Source: Crossaster papposus (lineage: Eukaryota > Echinodermata > Asteroidea > Velatida > Solasteridae). From it: a DNA stretch of 64,000 bases. The translations under genes and the position numbers were made by a program. Positions 1 to 9,715 of the stretch are shown here, piece by piece. The DNA is taken from assembly GCA_037893245.1 (NCBI GenBank), contig JBAIAA010001615.1, forward strand, positions 1 through 64,000, in the 5' to 3' direction. The notes under the pieces are model-generated. The model saw nothing but the letters and a program-made list of their open reading frames with translations. It was not told the origin of the DNA and searched no databases. Numbering within the stretch: position 1 is the stretch's first letter; each line of letters opens with the position of its first letter.

Positions 1-222
1 AATTTACACAAAATGTACAGAGACAGAGAAATGCTGAAAAAAATCCGGCTTGTTTGACAGAGCGATATTAGAACACGTCCGGTTTACCACAGCGCCCTCA
101 TTATTCATGGAAAAAGTCTACTACTTTTTTACTAGGTTTTTAACCAACACAAAAGCAAAGTTCCCGCACCGCCGGCCAATCGTGCACACAGCTAGTACAG
201 TCATACTACATTGTACATGTAC
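1..222. repeat. Outer piece of a fold-back element arm
   Basis: From about 109 onward this stretch reads as the reverse complement of 30110-30200, with the shared run 'CCGCACCGCCGGCCAATCGT' and flanking bases. The match resumes after the Gypsy element at 8908, so the Gypsy element interrupted one arm of a large inverted-repeat element. Bases 1-108 have no partner that I can see in the window. The first small ORF here (50-241) crosses the LTR boundary and is not supported as a gene. Confidence 0.6.
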
Positions 223-1546
223 TGTAGCGTGCCGGGGTTGAGCGGATGGCAACTATAATCCTCTAACAGCTTCGTGAAAGTTCCAACAAGTTAAGACACA
301 CAAACAAAATACAAGTTGCAAAACAGTTTGTTGGGAGCTCCCTTATTAACATTACATGTATTTATTTAACTCGTTTCCTGGCACATTGGATTTCACCCCA
401 ACAAAATTAATTCCTTTCTTTGACAAATTTAGTCAACAGAAATAAATAAAATATTCTCAGTATTGCTTAATTTTATACGCAATCTTTTAAACCAAATACC
501 AGTTACCGGTATATATGAAATCACAAAAGTTACACCAGACTAGTGAAGCACCTGGCTTCTAGTTAGAATTTCACTTTTTACTACGCGCAGATTCAATTAA
601 TAAATTACAAACAAAATTATATGCCAGGAAAATTAAGTCAACACCAAATTTCACATTTCAATTCAAAATATTCCTACACTGTTATAATTTGAAGGTGTGC
701 GACCAACACAAGAAAAATACAGATTAATTCAATAATAATAATGCTGACAACCTGACTCGTTTGGCAAAACAATAAACCAAACACACCCAGATCCCAGCTG
801 CTGGTAAGAACTGATCATGATTTATAAACGACCCCATTTTTAAAAGATCTGAGCACCCATTTGTTAGCCCAAATTTAATTCAAATAAACCAAAGAATTCG
901 GTTTATTGAATAATGCAAAACAAAATCAGAACTGCTCAGACATGCCAGACAATACCTAAAAGATTACACTATTCATGTACATGTTCTCACGTACGTCGTT
1001 GATTAACAAATAACCTGACAAGTTCTCACCAGCAAAAGCCTAAACAAATATCAGCCATCCATTTTCAATCCCCAAAATCCCATGTCAAAGAGTTGCAAAA
1101 TAACCATTAAAGACTTTCAAACTTACATTTGTCCCATTATTCAAGAACATTTAAGGAAATTTGACTGAGCACATGGCCAACATGCCACACCATGTACCTG
1201 GCTTCTCTCATAGCCCACAGTACTTTCCAGCCAAAATTCCCTAACAATTCCTCATAAAATATACCTTAAATGTGACTACACAAATGCCATATTGCAACTC
1301 CCTATACATGGTAACAAAAGAGGATTATTTTAGACGAGGCAACTCACCCAAAAAAATTAACAGCTAACATTACATACAAATAAGACCCAAACAGAAAACA
1401 CGTACAACATACTTGGATCGAGGCGGGGCAGCAATTGATGAAATTAACACAGCAAAAGCTACATGTACCTAACCAAGCGAGGGCAGCATAACATTAATTT
1501 AAAATAAATAGCGCCCTCTTGTGATTATAAAACAATATTTGTTACA
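223..1546 (-). repeat. 3' LTR of the Gypsy element
   Basis: This is a direct repeat of 7584-8907 with the same length. It starts TGTAGCG and ends TTACA on the plus strand, so it reads TGTAACA...CGCTACA in the element's own direction. The next inward bases on the minus strand are the polypurine tract. No gene is seen inside it. Confidence 0.93.
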
Positions 1547-1549
1547 ATA

Positions 1550-1560
1550 CCCCCCTTCCC
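1550..1560 (-). promoter_or_regulatory. Polypurine tract (plus-strand DNA primer)
   Basis: On the minus strand the bases read GGGAAGGGGGG, three bases before the 3' LTR start TGTAACA. This is the expected position and composition for the primer of second-strand synthesis in an LTR retrotransposon. Confidence 0.8.
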
Positions 1561-2059
1561 GTAAAGTCACGCCCCCGTGACTTAAAATTATGCACATTTC
1601 TACAACTGTAATATTCCAACTTTTCAGGAGGACCAAACCAACTTATCATGGAACCCGAACTTAACTGTCGTTCGCGAATAGCTACATCTGTAAAAGATGG
1701 AGTCTAAGGCAGTTCTCACAAATGTCACTATAAAGATGTCTGTCCATTCAGGAAAGTTCATCCAAGACTGATGCAAAAGTGACAATAGCAAGCGAGCGAC
1801 AACACAAGCAGGGTGGCCATTCCCAAGCCAGGTGTCTCGAGACTGCCAACTCGAAGATCCGTTTCCATCACTGTTATTCAGGAAGGTTCCATCCTCAGAT
1901 CGGGAAGACTGTAAGAGGTTTCCTTCCTCCAGAGGTAACTTGATCAAGCTCCACAGACGATAAATCGGGTAGATCCTTGAGCAGCTATCGTGTTCATTAA
2001 GTATATAAAACCGGTCTTGATGAAGCGGAGATAGTTCAAACTCTTTTCTTTAGAAGTCA
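1561..2059 (-). other. Gypsy 3' untranslated region
   Basis: These ~500 bp lie between the integrase stop and the polypurine tract. A 107-codon open frame (1624-1947, minus) lies here with one hydrophobic stretch. It has no recognisable domain, it is in a different frame from the integrase, and I do not support it as an envelope or other gene. Confidence 0.6.
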
Positions 2060-4468
2060 CTACATTACAAAGTCGGCGTAGCGAGCTGGACGTTTGCGAG
2101 CCCGACGGGTTCTTATCCCCATCTCGTCTGGTACAAGGAGCGACGAGTTCGGATCACCATTTTCTGGAACATCAGTTTCTTTATTAACAGATTCAGGTAT
2201 GCACTGATTTCCTCCTGTTAACTCCTCTGAAGCAGTATGCCACACTCGTCGACGCCTGTCTCTGGGTTTTGATGCAACATCTGTGGATTTTGATTGATCG
2301 TTCCGGATCACATGATCAGCTAAGTGTGGTGGTAGGGCCCTCTCTGAAGTCGGACTTTCAGGAAGACTAGTCCGAGTAGTTCCTACATCGCCAAGGGCAC
2401 TCGGGACAGCTCTCTGCTCTATGAGTTCAACTGGAACATCAATGGTGCGACCGGCAACTGGCGCCTCACTCGCATGATCACTCAGCTCGCCACTGTCACC
2501 ATTTACACCACGCATCTCCGCAAGAACCTCCTTCCCAGCAGGTCGCTTCTCACATGGCTTCATTCTGTCGAAGTGTACTACCTCCGTTCGAATTCTTCCA
2601 CGAGGCTTACGAATTACATAGTTGGCATCAGAGAGCTTCCTAATTATTACACATGGTCCCTGCCAACGGCATTGAAATTTAGGCGAAATCCCTTTTGTTC
2701 TAGCTGGATTAAAGACCCATACTTTTTCCCCAACCTTATAGGGCTGACCGCACACCTTCAAATCATAATACCTCTTTTGACGCTGTTGCGCAACAAAGGA
2801 AGATTCGCGAGCAATCTCGAATACTACTTCGAGTCGCTCACGAACTTTCTGGGCATACTTCTCCAACGGAACCTCCTCCTCAGACCCCGGAACCCTCCCC
2901 ATTACTAAATGCAAGGGAATACTAACCTCCCTCCCAAACATCATATGATTAGGAGATACACCTGTAGTTTCTTGAGGGCTAGAACGATATGCCATCAGAA
3001 CATAAGGAAGATGAATGTCCCAATCTCTTTGATCATACTGAACATACTTAGAAATCATATCCTCAAGAGTACGATTTAGTCTTTCCACTAAGCCATCACT
3101 TTGGGGCCTGTAACTACTGGTCAGGGTCTTATCAATTTCAAGCAACCGACAAACTGCCTTAAACAACCGAGAGTCAAAATTCTTTCCTCTATCAGTATGC
3201 AACTGCAAAGGCATGCCATACCTACAAGCAAACTGAGTCACAAATTTTTGAGCAACAGTCTCGGCCTCTTGATTTGGTAGGGGAAAGGCCTCGGCCCACT
3301 TAGTAAAATAATCCATAATGACCAAGACATAACGATCTCCTCTTTCAGAAACAGGTAAGGGGCCCATTATATCCATGGCTACTCGCTCTAGAGGAAAACC
3401 CACGGCTGAGGGTTGCAAAGCTGCTCTTCTCTTTCGAGGAGTCCCCTTTCTCCGCCGACATTTGACACAAGTTCTAACCCAGTCTGCTACGTCTTGCCGA
3501 AAATTGACCCAAAAATATCCCTGTCTGATCTTTTCTAATGTTTTGGCTTGACCCAAATGTCCAGCAGAACGATGATCATGTGCCAGCTGAAGGACAGTCT
3601 TCTTCAATATAAAGGGAACTATCAACTGCAAAATCTCCCCAAATCCAACTCGCTCAAATCGCCGGTACATAATTCCTCCCTGGAGAACTAACTGGTCCCA
3701 CTGCATCCACAGTGACTTCGTGGTTACTCCAAATCGAGCAATGTCGCTCCAAACTGGTTTCTTATTGTCCTTTAACCCCAAAATCAAAGGAAGTAATCGA
3801 GGATCATCTCCTTGTACCTTTCTTATCTCATCTGGACAAACTTCTTTCAGGAAAACTCCAGCACACTGTGATTTACTTGCTTCACATTCCTCTTGGTGTG
3901 GCATTCGCGATAAAGCATCGGCATTTGCATGTTTAGGACCTGGGCGATGTTCTATAACGAAATCAAACATTCCTAAAGTCTCAAGCCACCGGGCCATTTG
4001 CCCTTCAGCATCTTTAAAATTCATAAGCCACCGAAGTGAGCTATGATCAGTGCGTACCCGGAACTTGCGCCCAAACAAATAATGCCGAAAATGCTTTACC
4101 GCAATAACCACCGCCAACAACTCTCTTCTAGTGACGCTATACTGACGCTCAGCCTTACTAAATTTCTTACTATTGTAGGCTATTACACATTCCTGACCAT
4201 CCACTAACTGAGACAGTACCGCCCCACTTCCTTCTCCGCTGGCATCGGTATCAAGAATAAAATCTTCAGCAAAATCAGGATACACCAATACCGGAGCAGA
4301 GGTCAAAGCACTTTTCAGCTTTAAAAATGCCTCTTCACACGGATGAGTCCATTTAAAGCGCACATCCTTCTGGGTTAACTTATGAAGAGGCGAAGCTAAC
4401 ACACTAAAATGTTGAATGAACTTGCGGTAGTAACCCGCCAAGCCTAGAAATGCTCTGACCTCTTTCAC
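2060..4468 (-). CDS. pol: Gypsy pol, RNase H and integrase part
   Basis: This frame starts in the linker after the reverse transcriptase (GLAGYYRKF motif). An RNase H domain follows, with DTDASGEGSGAV near residue 73 and a D/E/D set. The integrase has an HHCC zinc module (H-x-H then CVKC, about residues 295-340). It also has a catalytic core with MDIMGPL, HTDRG and SDGLVERLNR, where the last D and E are exactly 35 residues apart. A GPY/F-like WQGPCVIIRKL follows. In an intact element this would be fused to the RT frame at 4404-6134. Here the two frames differ by one base at a run of seven A (minus strand, 4497-4503). The ATG at 4468 is therefore an ORF artefact rather than a true start. The C-terminal 180 residues are polar with no known domain. 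Confidence 0.9.
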   Translation of the reverse strand: MKEVRAFLGLAGYYRKFIQHFSVLASPLHKLTQKDVRFKWTHPCEEAFLKLKSALTSAPVLVYPDFAEDFILDTDASGEGSGAVLSQLVDGQECVIAYNSKKFSKAERQYSVTRRELLAVVIAVKHFRHYLFGRKFRVRTDHSSLRWLMNFKDAEGQMARWLETLGMFDFVIEHRPGPKHANADALSRMPHQEECEASKSQCAGVFLKEVCPDEIRKVQGDDPRLLPLILGLKDNKKPVWSDIARFGVTTKSLWMQWDQLVLQGGIMYRRFERVGFGEILQLIVPFILKKTVLQLAHDHRSAGHLGQAKTLEKIRQGYFWVNFRQDVADWVRTCVKCRRRKGTPRKRRAALQPSAVGFPLERVAMDIMGPLPVSERGDRYVLVIMDYFTKWAEAFPLPNQEAETVAQKFVTQFACRYGMPLQLHTDRGKNFDSRLFKAVCRLLEIDKTLTSSYRPQSDGLVERLNRTLEDMISKYVQYDQRDWDIHLPYVLMAYRSSPQETTGVSPNHMMFGREVSIPLHLVMGRVPGSEEEVPLEKYAQKVRERLEVVFEIARESSFVAQQRQKRYYDLKVCGQPYKVGEKVWVFNPARTKGISPKFQCRWQGPCVIIRKLSDANYVIRKPRGRIRTEVVHFDRMKPCEKRPAGKEVLAEMRGVNGDSGELSDHASEAPVAGRTIDVPVELIEQRAVPSALGDVGTTRTSLPESPTSERALPPHLADHVIRNDQSKSTDVASKPRDRRRRVWHTASEELTGGNQCIPESVNKETDVPENGDPNSSLLVPDEMGIRTRRARKRPARYADFVM

Positions 4469-6134
4469 AGATCGTGAAGTTGGCCACTCCTTTACCTTTT
4501 TTTACTTTTTCCGGATCTGTTGACAGTCCCTTGGAAGTGACAAGATGTCCCAAATACAGAACTTCTGAGCAAAAAAAATTACATTTTTTTGGTTTCAGCT
4601 TTAGACCAGCCGCCTTCAAACGCCCCAAAACAGTCTGCAATCTTTCAAGATGTTGCTCAAAAGAATCTGCCATCACAATGATATCGTCTAAATATACCAG
4701 GCAGATCTCCCACTGTAATCCGGATAAGACCCGCTCCATAAGGCGTTCAAAGGTGGCTGGGGCATTAGTTAAGCCAAAACTCATCACATTGAAATGATAA
4801 TGACCAGAAACTGCCGAAAATGCTGTTTTTGCTCTATCTTTGGGATCAATTTCAACTTGCCAATATCCGGAAGCCAAGTCCATAGTGGAGAACCAACAAG
4901 ACCCGGAAAGCGCATCAAAACTATCGTCTATCCTTGGCAAAGGATATGCATCTTTCTTGGTACAACTATTCAAACGACGTAGATCCAGACAAAACCTCAT
5001 TGACCCATCCTTCTTCATCACTAACAACACAGGGTTATTCCAAGGCGATTCTGAAGGAGAGATAACCCCTTGTCCGAGCATCTCTTGTACTTGTTGTTGA
5101 ATTTCTTGCTTCTTGTGAAAAGGAACACGTCTCACTGGCTGTTTAATGGGTTGCTGGTCGCCCACTTCTATTTGATGGTAAGTAAGATTTGTTCTTCCCA
5201 ATTCTCCTGACTTAGCAAATAAATGTTGGTGTTTTCCAAGAAACTCTTCCAAAATTTCTGTCTGACCGTCATCTAATTCCTTTGAACTTCGCTCCAAGAG
5301 AGACTTCATTTCCTTACTAAACTCCACCTCAACCTCACTTTCACGCTCTTCTTCCTCAGTTGAGACCACGTCTGCAGGTTGAACTAAAGCAATGTGAGTT
5401 CGCTCATAAATTACAACTGGTTCCGTGTTCAAATTTATCACTCGCAATGGAACAAAATTTGTAGTTGGCATGACATACGACTTGGCAACCAAAATCCCAG
5501 GCTTAGTTTGCTGAAATCGATAAGTGGGTTCGAGTATTCCTTTAATAGGTGCAGAATTTCTTCGCAGAACTCGACCCGGGATGACCATCTCACCTCCAGG
5601 TTCTATTTCCACTGTTTGTGCAACTGTAACCCTACAGCAGAAACTGACATGTTTTTCCTCCACAACATGAATCTCTCTGCCCTGGACAATAAACCGGCCA
5701 TTTCCCAAATCACAAACTCCATTATATGTACGAAGAAAATCAACACCTAAAATTCCTTTGGTATCCAAATCAGCAATAACCACCATGTGTGAGAACATTA
5801 TTCCACCAAGAGAAATAGGTATCTCAACCATTCCTTTAACATTCAAAGCTTCTCCATTAGCTACTACCAATGAAACATCACAAGGCTGCAATGTCGGTCG
5901 ATCAGACAATGGAATCCGCTTCCAGACATCGGTATGAAGAAAGGAATGTACAGATCCTGTATCAATGAGCATATTAACAGCAATCCCATAAACTGACGCT
6001 CTGGTATAGTAAGCATAACCACTTTTGAGACGAGCCTTATTCCCTTCAGTGGACTGAACATCGGCCCTTGGTCCATCCCCTCCTAGTTTTCCTGGTCCTG
6101 AGGATACCGGTTTCGATGCCCTTTTTGTGGACAC
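4404..6134 (-). CDS. pol: Gypsy pol, aspartic protease and reverse transcriptase part
   Basis: A retropepsin-like protease carries LIDTGS at residues 56-61. The reverse transcriptase follows from about residue 330 with RRLNSCTKKDAYPLPRID, FSTMDLASGYWQ and the catalytic YLDDII. The frame overlaps the end of gag by 52 bp and lies -1 relative to it, so a ribosomal frameshift is the likely mode of expression. At the 3' end the reading runs out of frame just after STDPEKVK, at a homopolymer of seven A. The connection to RNase H continues in the neighbouring frame. This could be a real inactivating indel or a base-calling error in the run. Confidence 0.92.
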   Translation of the reverse strand: MSTKRASKPVSSGPGKLGGDGPRADVQSTEGNKARLKSGYAYYTRASVYGIAVNMLIDTGSVHSFLHTDVWKRIPLSDRPTLQPCDVSLVVANGEALNVKGMVEIPISLGGIMFSHMVVIADLDTKGILGVDFLRTYNGVCDLGNGRFIVQGREIHVVEEKHVSFCCRVTVAQTVEIEPGGEMVIPGRVLRRNSAPIKGILEPTYRFQQTKPGILVAKSYVMPTTNFVPLRVINLNTEPVVIYERTHIALVQPADVVSTEEEERESEVEVEFSKEMKSLLERSSKELDDGQTEILEEFLGKHQHLFAKSGELGRTNLTYHQIEVGDQQPIKQPVRRVPFHKKQEIQQQVQEMLGQGVISPSESPWNNPVLLVMKKDGSMRFCLDLRRLNSCTKKDAYPLPRIDDSFDALSGSCWFSTMDLASGYWQVEIDPKDRAKTAFSAVSGHYHFNVMSFGLTNAPATFERLMERVLSGLQWEICLVYLDDIIVMADSFEQHLERLQTVLGRLKAAGLKLKPKKCNFFCSEVLYLGHLVTSKGLSTDPEKVKKGKGVANFTICERGQSISRLGGLLPQVHSTF

Positions 6135-7453
6135 TGATTCTTATAATGCCCCAACTCGCCACATACCCAACATTGACCTTTGGAATAATTATTTCGAGGT
6201 GAACGAGACGAAGACATGGTTAATTCCTTCACCAACTGAGTCAGCTGTTGCATTTGGGCTTCGAGTTGTTGAATTCTATCCCCTTCATGTGGAACAGAGG
6301 ACTGGGACCTCTCAGCGGAGAATTTATGATGTTCTTGACTGTTCTGTTCAACTGACTGTCCAACCACTGCATTTCGACGATGAGGAACTTGTCCCTCTTC
6401 TTCTCTCCAAAACTTTTCCTCCCTTTCAGCCATCCTAAATGCATCCTCTAAGGTATCTGGTGCTCCTCTACGGACCTCCATACGTAGATGCTGGGAGTCT
6501 AAAGCCACTATGAACTGTTCCCTAGTCAAATCATCTACCATCGAAGAAGATGCCAGAGGATAAGCCTGCTTTGCCAGCTTCAACAATTGATGACGCAGAA
6601 CTGTTAACGATTCCCCAGGTCTCCGTCTCCTAGCTTGAAAACGCTGTCGATAAGTCGACATGGAGTCAGGCCTGTCAAAATTCTCACGCAAAATGCCTAC
6701 AATTTCATCTACGGACAAGGAGGACCTTCCTGGAAAACTCTCAGTTAAAGCAGTCAAAGCCTCGTCTCTTAAGCTCATAGCCATGTACTGGGCCTTTTCT
6801 TCATCCCCCCATTGGTTGATTTTTGTAACAAAATCAAAATGAACTAACCAACCCAACAAGGAGACCTTCCCCCTCCCATGATACGGATCAGGCATAACAA
6901 TTGGTTTCCTAGGCCTAGAATGAGGCGACTCAGAATTGCATTGATTTTGACTTTCGGTTATTTTTGACTGCCGACCAATAGTTACGGGAGTACTACTTCT
7001 CCTAGGGATGTCTACATCTCCAGGAAAAGACACCCGCTTCCCCCCAACTGCTCCTAAATTAGTCATTTTTGAACCCTCAGTACTTTTAACAAATTTCTTC
7101 TGGTCCAATTCATCCTCCTTATGAAACAATGTGTCCGTGGTAGATCTACCAACATTTTTTGAACGAGCCATTGAAGGGTTAGTTTCCGGAGGAGAAGTAT
7201 TCCCTGTGAATTGCTGCCCCTCCTCCTCCAAATTATAAGCCCATATGGGAGACAGCCTCGTCTTAATGGATGGCCTTTTTACATCGGGTGTAGGTAACTC
7301 GGCCTTATCAGACATTGTGTCCGAAACACCAAGCTCCTTTGTTTTACTACGAGTCAGATACATCAGACAAATACTTAATAATACACAGTTGAGTTGGTCG
7401 CACAATGATGGAGAAAAGAAAAGTACAATGACAAATACTGTCAAATGACACAA
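6083..7453 (-). CDS. gag: Gypsy gag polyprotein
   Basis: A retrotransposon gag (capsid-like) region lies around residues 195-335 with FVTKINQWGDEEKAQYMAMS and the arginine-rich RQRFQARRRRPGESL. A single CCHC zinc knuckle, CWVCGELGHYKNQC, follows near the C terminus. This is the nucleocapsid arrangement of Ty3/Gypsy Gag. The longest frame begins at 7453, but its first 30 residues are an odd hydrophobic run. The methionine at 7363 (MYLTRSKTKELG) or the one at 7315 (MSDKAEL) is a more likely start. The 3' end overlaps pol in the -1 frame. Confidence 0.9.
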   Translation of the reverse strand: MCHLTVFVIVLFFSPSLCDQLNCVLLSICLMYLTRSKTKELGVSDTMSDKAELPTPDVKRPSIKTRLSPIWAYNLEEEGQQFTGNTSPPETNPSMARSKNVGRSTTDTLFHKEDELDQKKFVKSTEGSKMTNLGAVGGKRVSFPGDVDIPRRSSTPVTIGRQSKITESQNQCNSESPHSRPRKPIVMPDPYHGRGKVSLLGWLVHFDFVTKINQWGDEEKAQYMAMSLRDEALTALTESFPGRSSLSVDEIVGILRENFDRPDSMSTYRQRFQARRRRPGESLTVLRHQLLKLAKQAYPLASSSMVDDLTREQFIVALDSQHLRMEVRRGAPDTLEDAFRMAEREEKFWREEEGQVPHRRNAVVGQSVEQNSQEHHKFSAERSQSSVPHEGDRIQQLEAQMQQLTQLVKELTMSSSRSPRNNYSKGQCWVCGELGHYKNQCPQKGHRNRYPQDQEN

Positions 7454-7549
7454 CAGTCACTTTCAAAGGATACGTGTTCTTCCGAAAACTGCACAACATA
7501 CACAATTGGCCGTGTACCCTATTCTTTTTTTTACACCAGTCATTTCGAT

Positions 7550-7580
7550 GGCGTGGGTTCGAATCCCACCGCTGCCACCA
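7550..7580 (-). promoter_or_regulatory. Primer-binding site, tRNA-Leu type
   Basis: Read on the plus strand these 31 bases look like the 3' part of a tRNA: a T arm with GGTTCGAATCC, an acceptor strand CGCTGCC, a discriminator A and CCA. They sit three bases inside the 5' LTR, exactly where the primer tRNA pairs. From memory of animal tRNA-Leu(AAG), the match covers both the acceptor and the T arm. That is longer than the usual ~18 bases. Confidence 0.85.
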
Positions 7581-7583
7581 AAT

Positions 7584-8907
7584 TGTAGCGTGCCGGGGTT
7601 GAGCGGATGGCAACTATAATCCTCTAACAGCTTCGTGAAAGTTCCAACAAGTTAAGACACACAAACAAAATACAAGTTGCAAAACAGTTTGTTGGGAGCT
7701 CCCTTATTAACATTACATGTATTTATTTAACTCGTTTCCTGGCACATTGGATTTCACCCCAACAAAATTAATTCCTTTCTTTGACAAATTTAGTCAACAG
7801 AAATAAATAAAATATTCTCAGTATTGCTTAATTTTATACGCAATCTTTTAAACCAAATACCAGTTACCGGTATATATGAAATCACAAAAGTTACACCAGA
7901 CTAGTGAAGCACCTGGCTTCTAGTTAGAATTTCACTTTTTACTACGCGCAGATTCAATTAATAAATTACAAACAAAATTATATGCCAGGAAAATTAAGTC
8001 AACACCAAATTTCACATTTCAATTCAAAATATTCCTACACTGTTATAATTTGAAGGTGTGCGACCAACACAAGAAAAATACAGATTAATTCAATAATAAT
8101 AATGCTGACAACCTGACTCGTTTGGCAAAACAATAAACCAAACACACCCAGATCCCAGCTGCTGGTAAGAACTGATCATGATTTATAAACGACCCCATTT
8201 TTAAAAGATCTGAGCACCCATTTGTTAGCCCAAATTTAATTCAAATAAACCAAAGAATTCGGTTTATTGAATAATGCAAAACAAAATCAGAACTGCTCAG
8301 ACATGCCAGACAATACCTAAAAGATTACACTATTCATGTACATGTTCTCACGTACGTCGTTGATTAACAAATAACCTGACAAGTTCTCACCAGCAAAAGC
8401 CTAAACAAATATCAGCCATCCATTTTCAATCCCCAAAATCCCATGTCAAAGAGTTGCAAAATAACCATTAAAGACTTTCAAACTTACATTTGTCCCATTA
8501 TTCAAGAACATTTAAGGAAATTTGACTGAGCACATGGCCAACATGCCACACCATGTACCTGGCTTCTCTCACAGCCCACAGTACTTTCCAGCCAAAATTC
8601 CCTAACAATTCCTCACAAAATATACCTTAAATGTGACTACACAAATGCCATATTGCAACTCCCTATACATGGTAACAAAAGAGGATTATTTTAGACGAGG
8701 CAACTCACCCAAAAAAATTAACAGCTAACATTACATACAAATAAGACCCAAACAGAAAACACGTACAACATACTTGGATCGAGGCGGGGCAGCAATTGAT
8801 GAAATTAACACAGCAAAAGCTACATGTACCTAACCAAGCGAGGGCAGCATAACATTAATTTAAAATAAATAGCGCCCTCTTGTGATTATAAAACAATATT
8901 TGTTACA
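7584..8907 (-). repeat. 5' LTR of the Gypsy element
   Basis: This is the direct repeat partner of 223-1546 and supplies the promoter end of the minus-strand element. I saw two transitions between the copies (TAGCCC/CAGCCC and CTCATAAAAT/CTCACAAAAT). It ends only 76 bp from the Polinton-1 terminus. Confidence 0.93.
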
Positions 8908-8983
8908 ATACATCCAAACCGTACGTACGCAGTACATACACCCCCATGTACATGTACGCACGTATAGTCGCAGTTAAGGAAGA
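8908..8983. repeat. Fold-back element sliver between Gypsy and Polinton-1
   Basis: This short stretch, with CCGTACGTACGCAGTACATACA, is an inverted match to 30058-30115 and continues the homology of 109-222. It ends with GAAGA (8979-8983), the left copy of the Polinton-1 target duplication. Confidence 0.7.
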
Positions 8984-9141
8984 AGTAGTAGGGATATGCC
9001 GCTTGTTGACCAAATCTTAAAAACTCAATTTGACCCGATAACAAAAAGGTGCCACTTTTGAACCAAATCTTTAGTCTGATAACAAATAAAACTCACAAAA
9101 AAACTATCTTGCGAGAATCTTGCGAGCGCCCTCTATGGGTT
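8984..9141. repeat. Polinton-1 left terminal inverted repeat
   Basis: It matches the reverse complement of 25304-25460 with a few changes and ends at GCGCCCTCTATGGGTT. The first ~20 bases (AGTAGTAGGG then ATGCCG) are shared with Polinton-2. The rest differs from Polinton-2, so only the tip is conserved. Confidence 0.92.
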
Positions 9142-9433
9142 TGACAAAAAATCTAAAATTAATTAAAAAAACAGCACCCTCTATGGGCTAAATTAATTTT
9201 TTAAAAACAGCACCCTCTATGGGTTAAATTAAAAAACAATAAATGACAAACTCTAAAATTAATTTAAAAAAACAGCGCCCTCTATAAAAAAAAAAAAAAA
9301 AAAAAAAAAAAATGACAAACTCTAAAATTAATTAAAAAAAAACGCCCTCAACAGAGGGCGCTATTTTATTTTATTCTCATTGATCACAGTTTTTTAAAAC
9401 TAAAATTAACTTCTAGAGTCCCTCACAGAGGGT
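9142..9433. repeat. Subterminal CACCCTCTATGGG repeats, A-run and hairpin
   Basis: Degenerate repeats of (G/A)C(G/A)CCCTCTATGGG plus CTCTAAAATTAATT occur four to five times after the TIR. A run of about 30 A lies at 9281-9311. A small hairpin, CGCCCTC-aaca-GAGGGCG, at about 9342-9359 is followed by an AT-rich stretch. No gene is seen here. Confidence 0.7.
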
Positions 9434-9715
9434 GCTATAAATAGTCCAAAAGCATACACGTGTATGCTTTTGGACTATTTATAGCTTTATCAAAATGACA
9501 TCATTTCTAAATTACAGAGGGCTACACGTGTAGCCTTTTGGGCTATTTATAGCTTTATCAAAATGACGTCATTTCTAAATTACAGAGGGCTACACGTGTA
9601 GCCTTTTGGGCTATTTATAGCTTTATCAAAATGACGTCATTTCTACACGTGTATGCTTTTGGGCTATTTATAGCTTTTAAAAAATGACGTCATTTCTAAA
9701 TTACAGAGGGCCACA
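9434..9715. repeat. 52-bp perfect palindrome and CRE-containing tandem repeats
   Basis: Bases 9434-9485 form a perfect palindrome centred on ACACGTGT, with arms GCTATAAATAGTCCAAAAGC and onward. About three tandem units of ~68 bp follow, each with TGACGTCA or TGACATCA, TACACGTGTA and a repeat of GGGCTATTTATAGC. The TGACGTCA cores equal the CREB/ATF consensus and CACGTG equals an E-box. A role as enhancer, origin or terminal recognition region is only inference. The stop codon end of the adjoining gene overlaps the last repeat. Confidence 0.75.

Larger units (their letters stand above)
223..8907 (-). mobile_element. Ty3/Gypsy LTR retrotransposon
   Basis: Two 1324-bp direct repeats, TG...CA bounded, enclose gag, protease-RT and RNase H-integrase frames in the order typical of Ty3/Gypsy, all on the minus strand. 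A primer-binding site and a polypurine tract abut the LTRs in the right places. The LTRs differ at only two transitions that I noticed, which suggests a young insertion. The flanks are GTAC on the left and ATAC on the right, so a target duplication is at best imperfect. Gag to protease changes frame by -1, as is common in this group. A further one-base frame disagreement lies inside pol. It inserted into an arm of a fold-back element. Confidence 0.93.

Noticed and set aside
1624..1947. Possible third Gypsy gene (env-like)
   Set aside because: It has only 107 codons, no signal peptide or cysteine pattern, and a frame unrelated to pol.
2474..5750. Plus-strand frames inside the Gypsy element
   Set aside because: They are shadows of the minus-strand pol frames.
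7550..7580. tRNA gene 3' half
   Set aside because: It lies three bases from the LTR with no 5' half of a tRNA, so it is the retrotransposon primer site.
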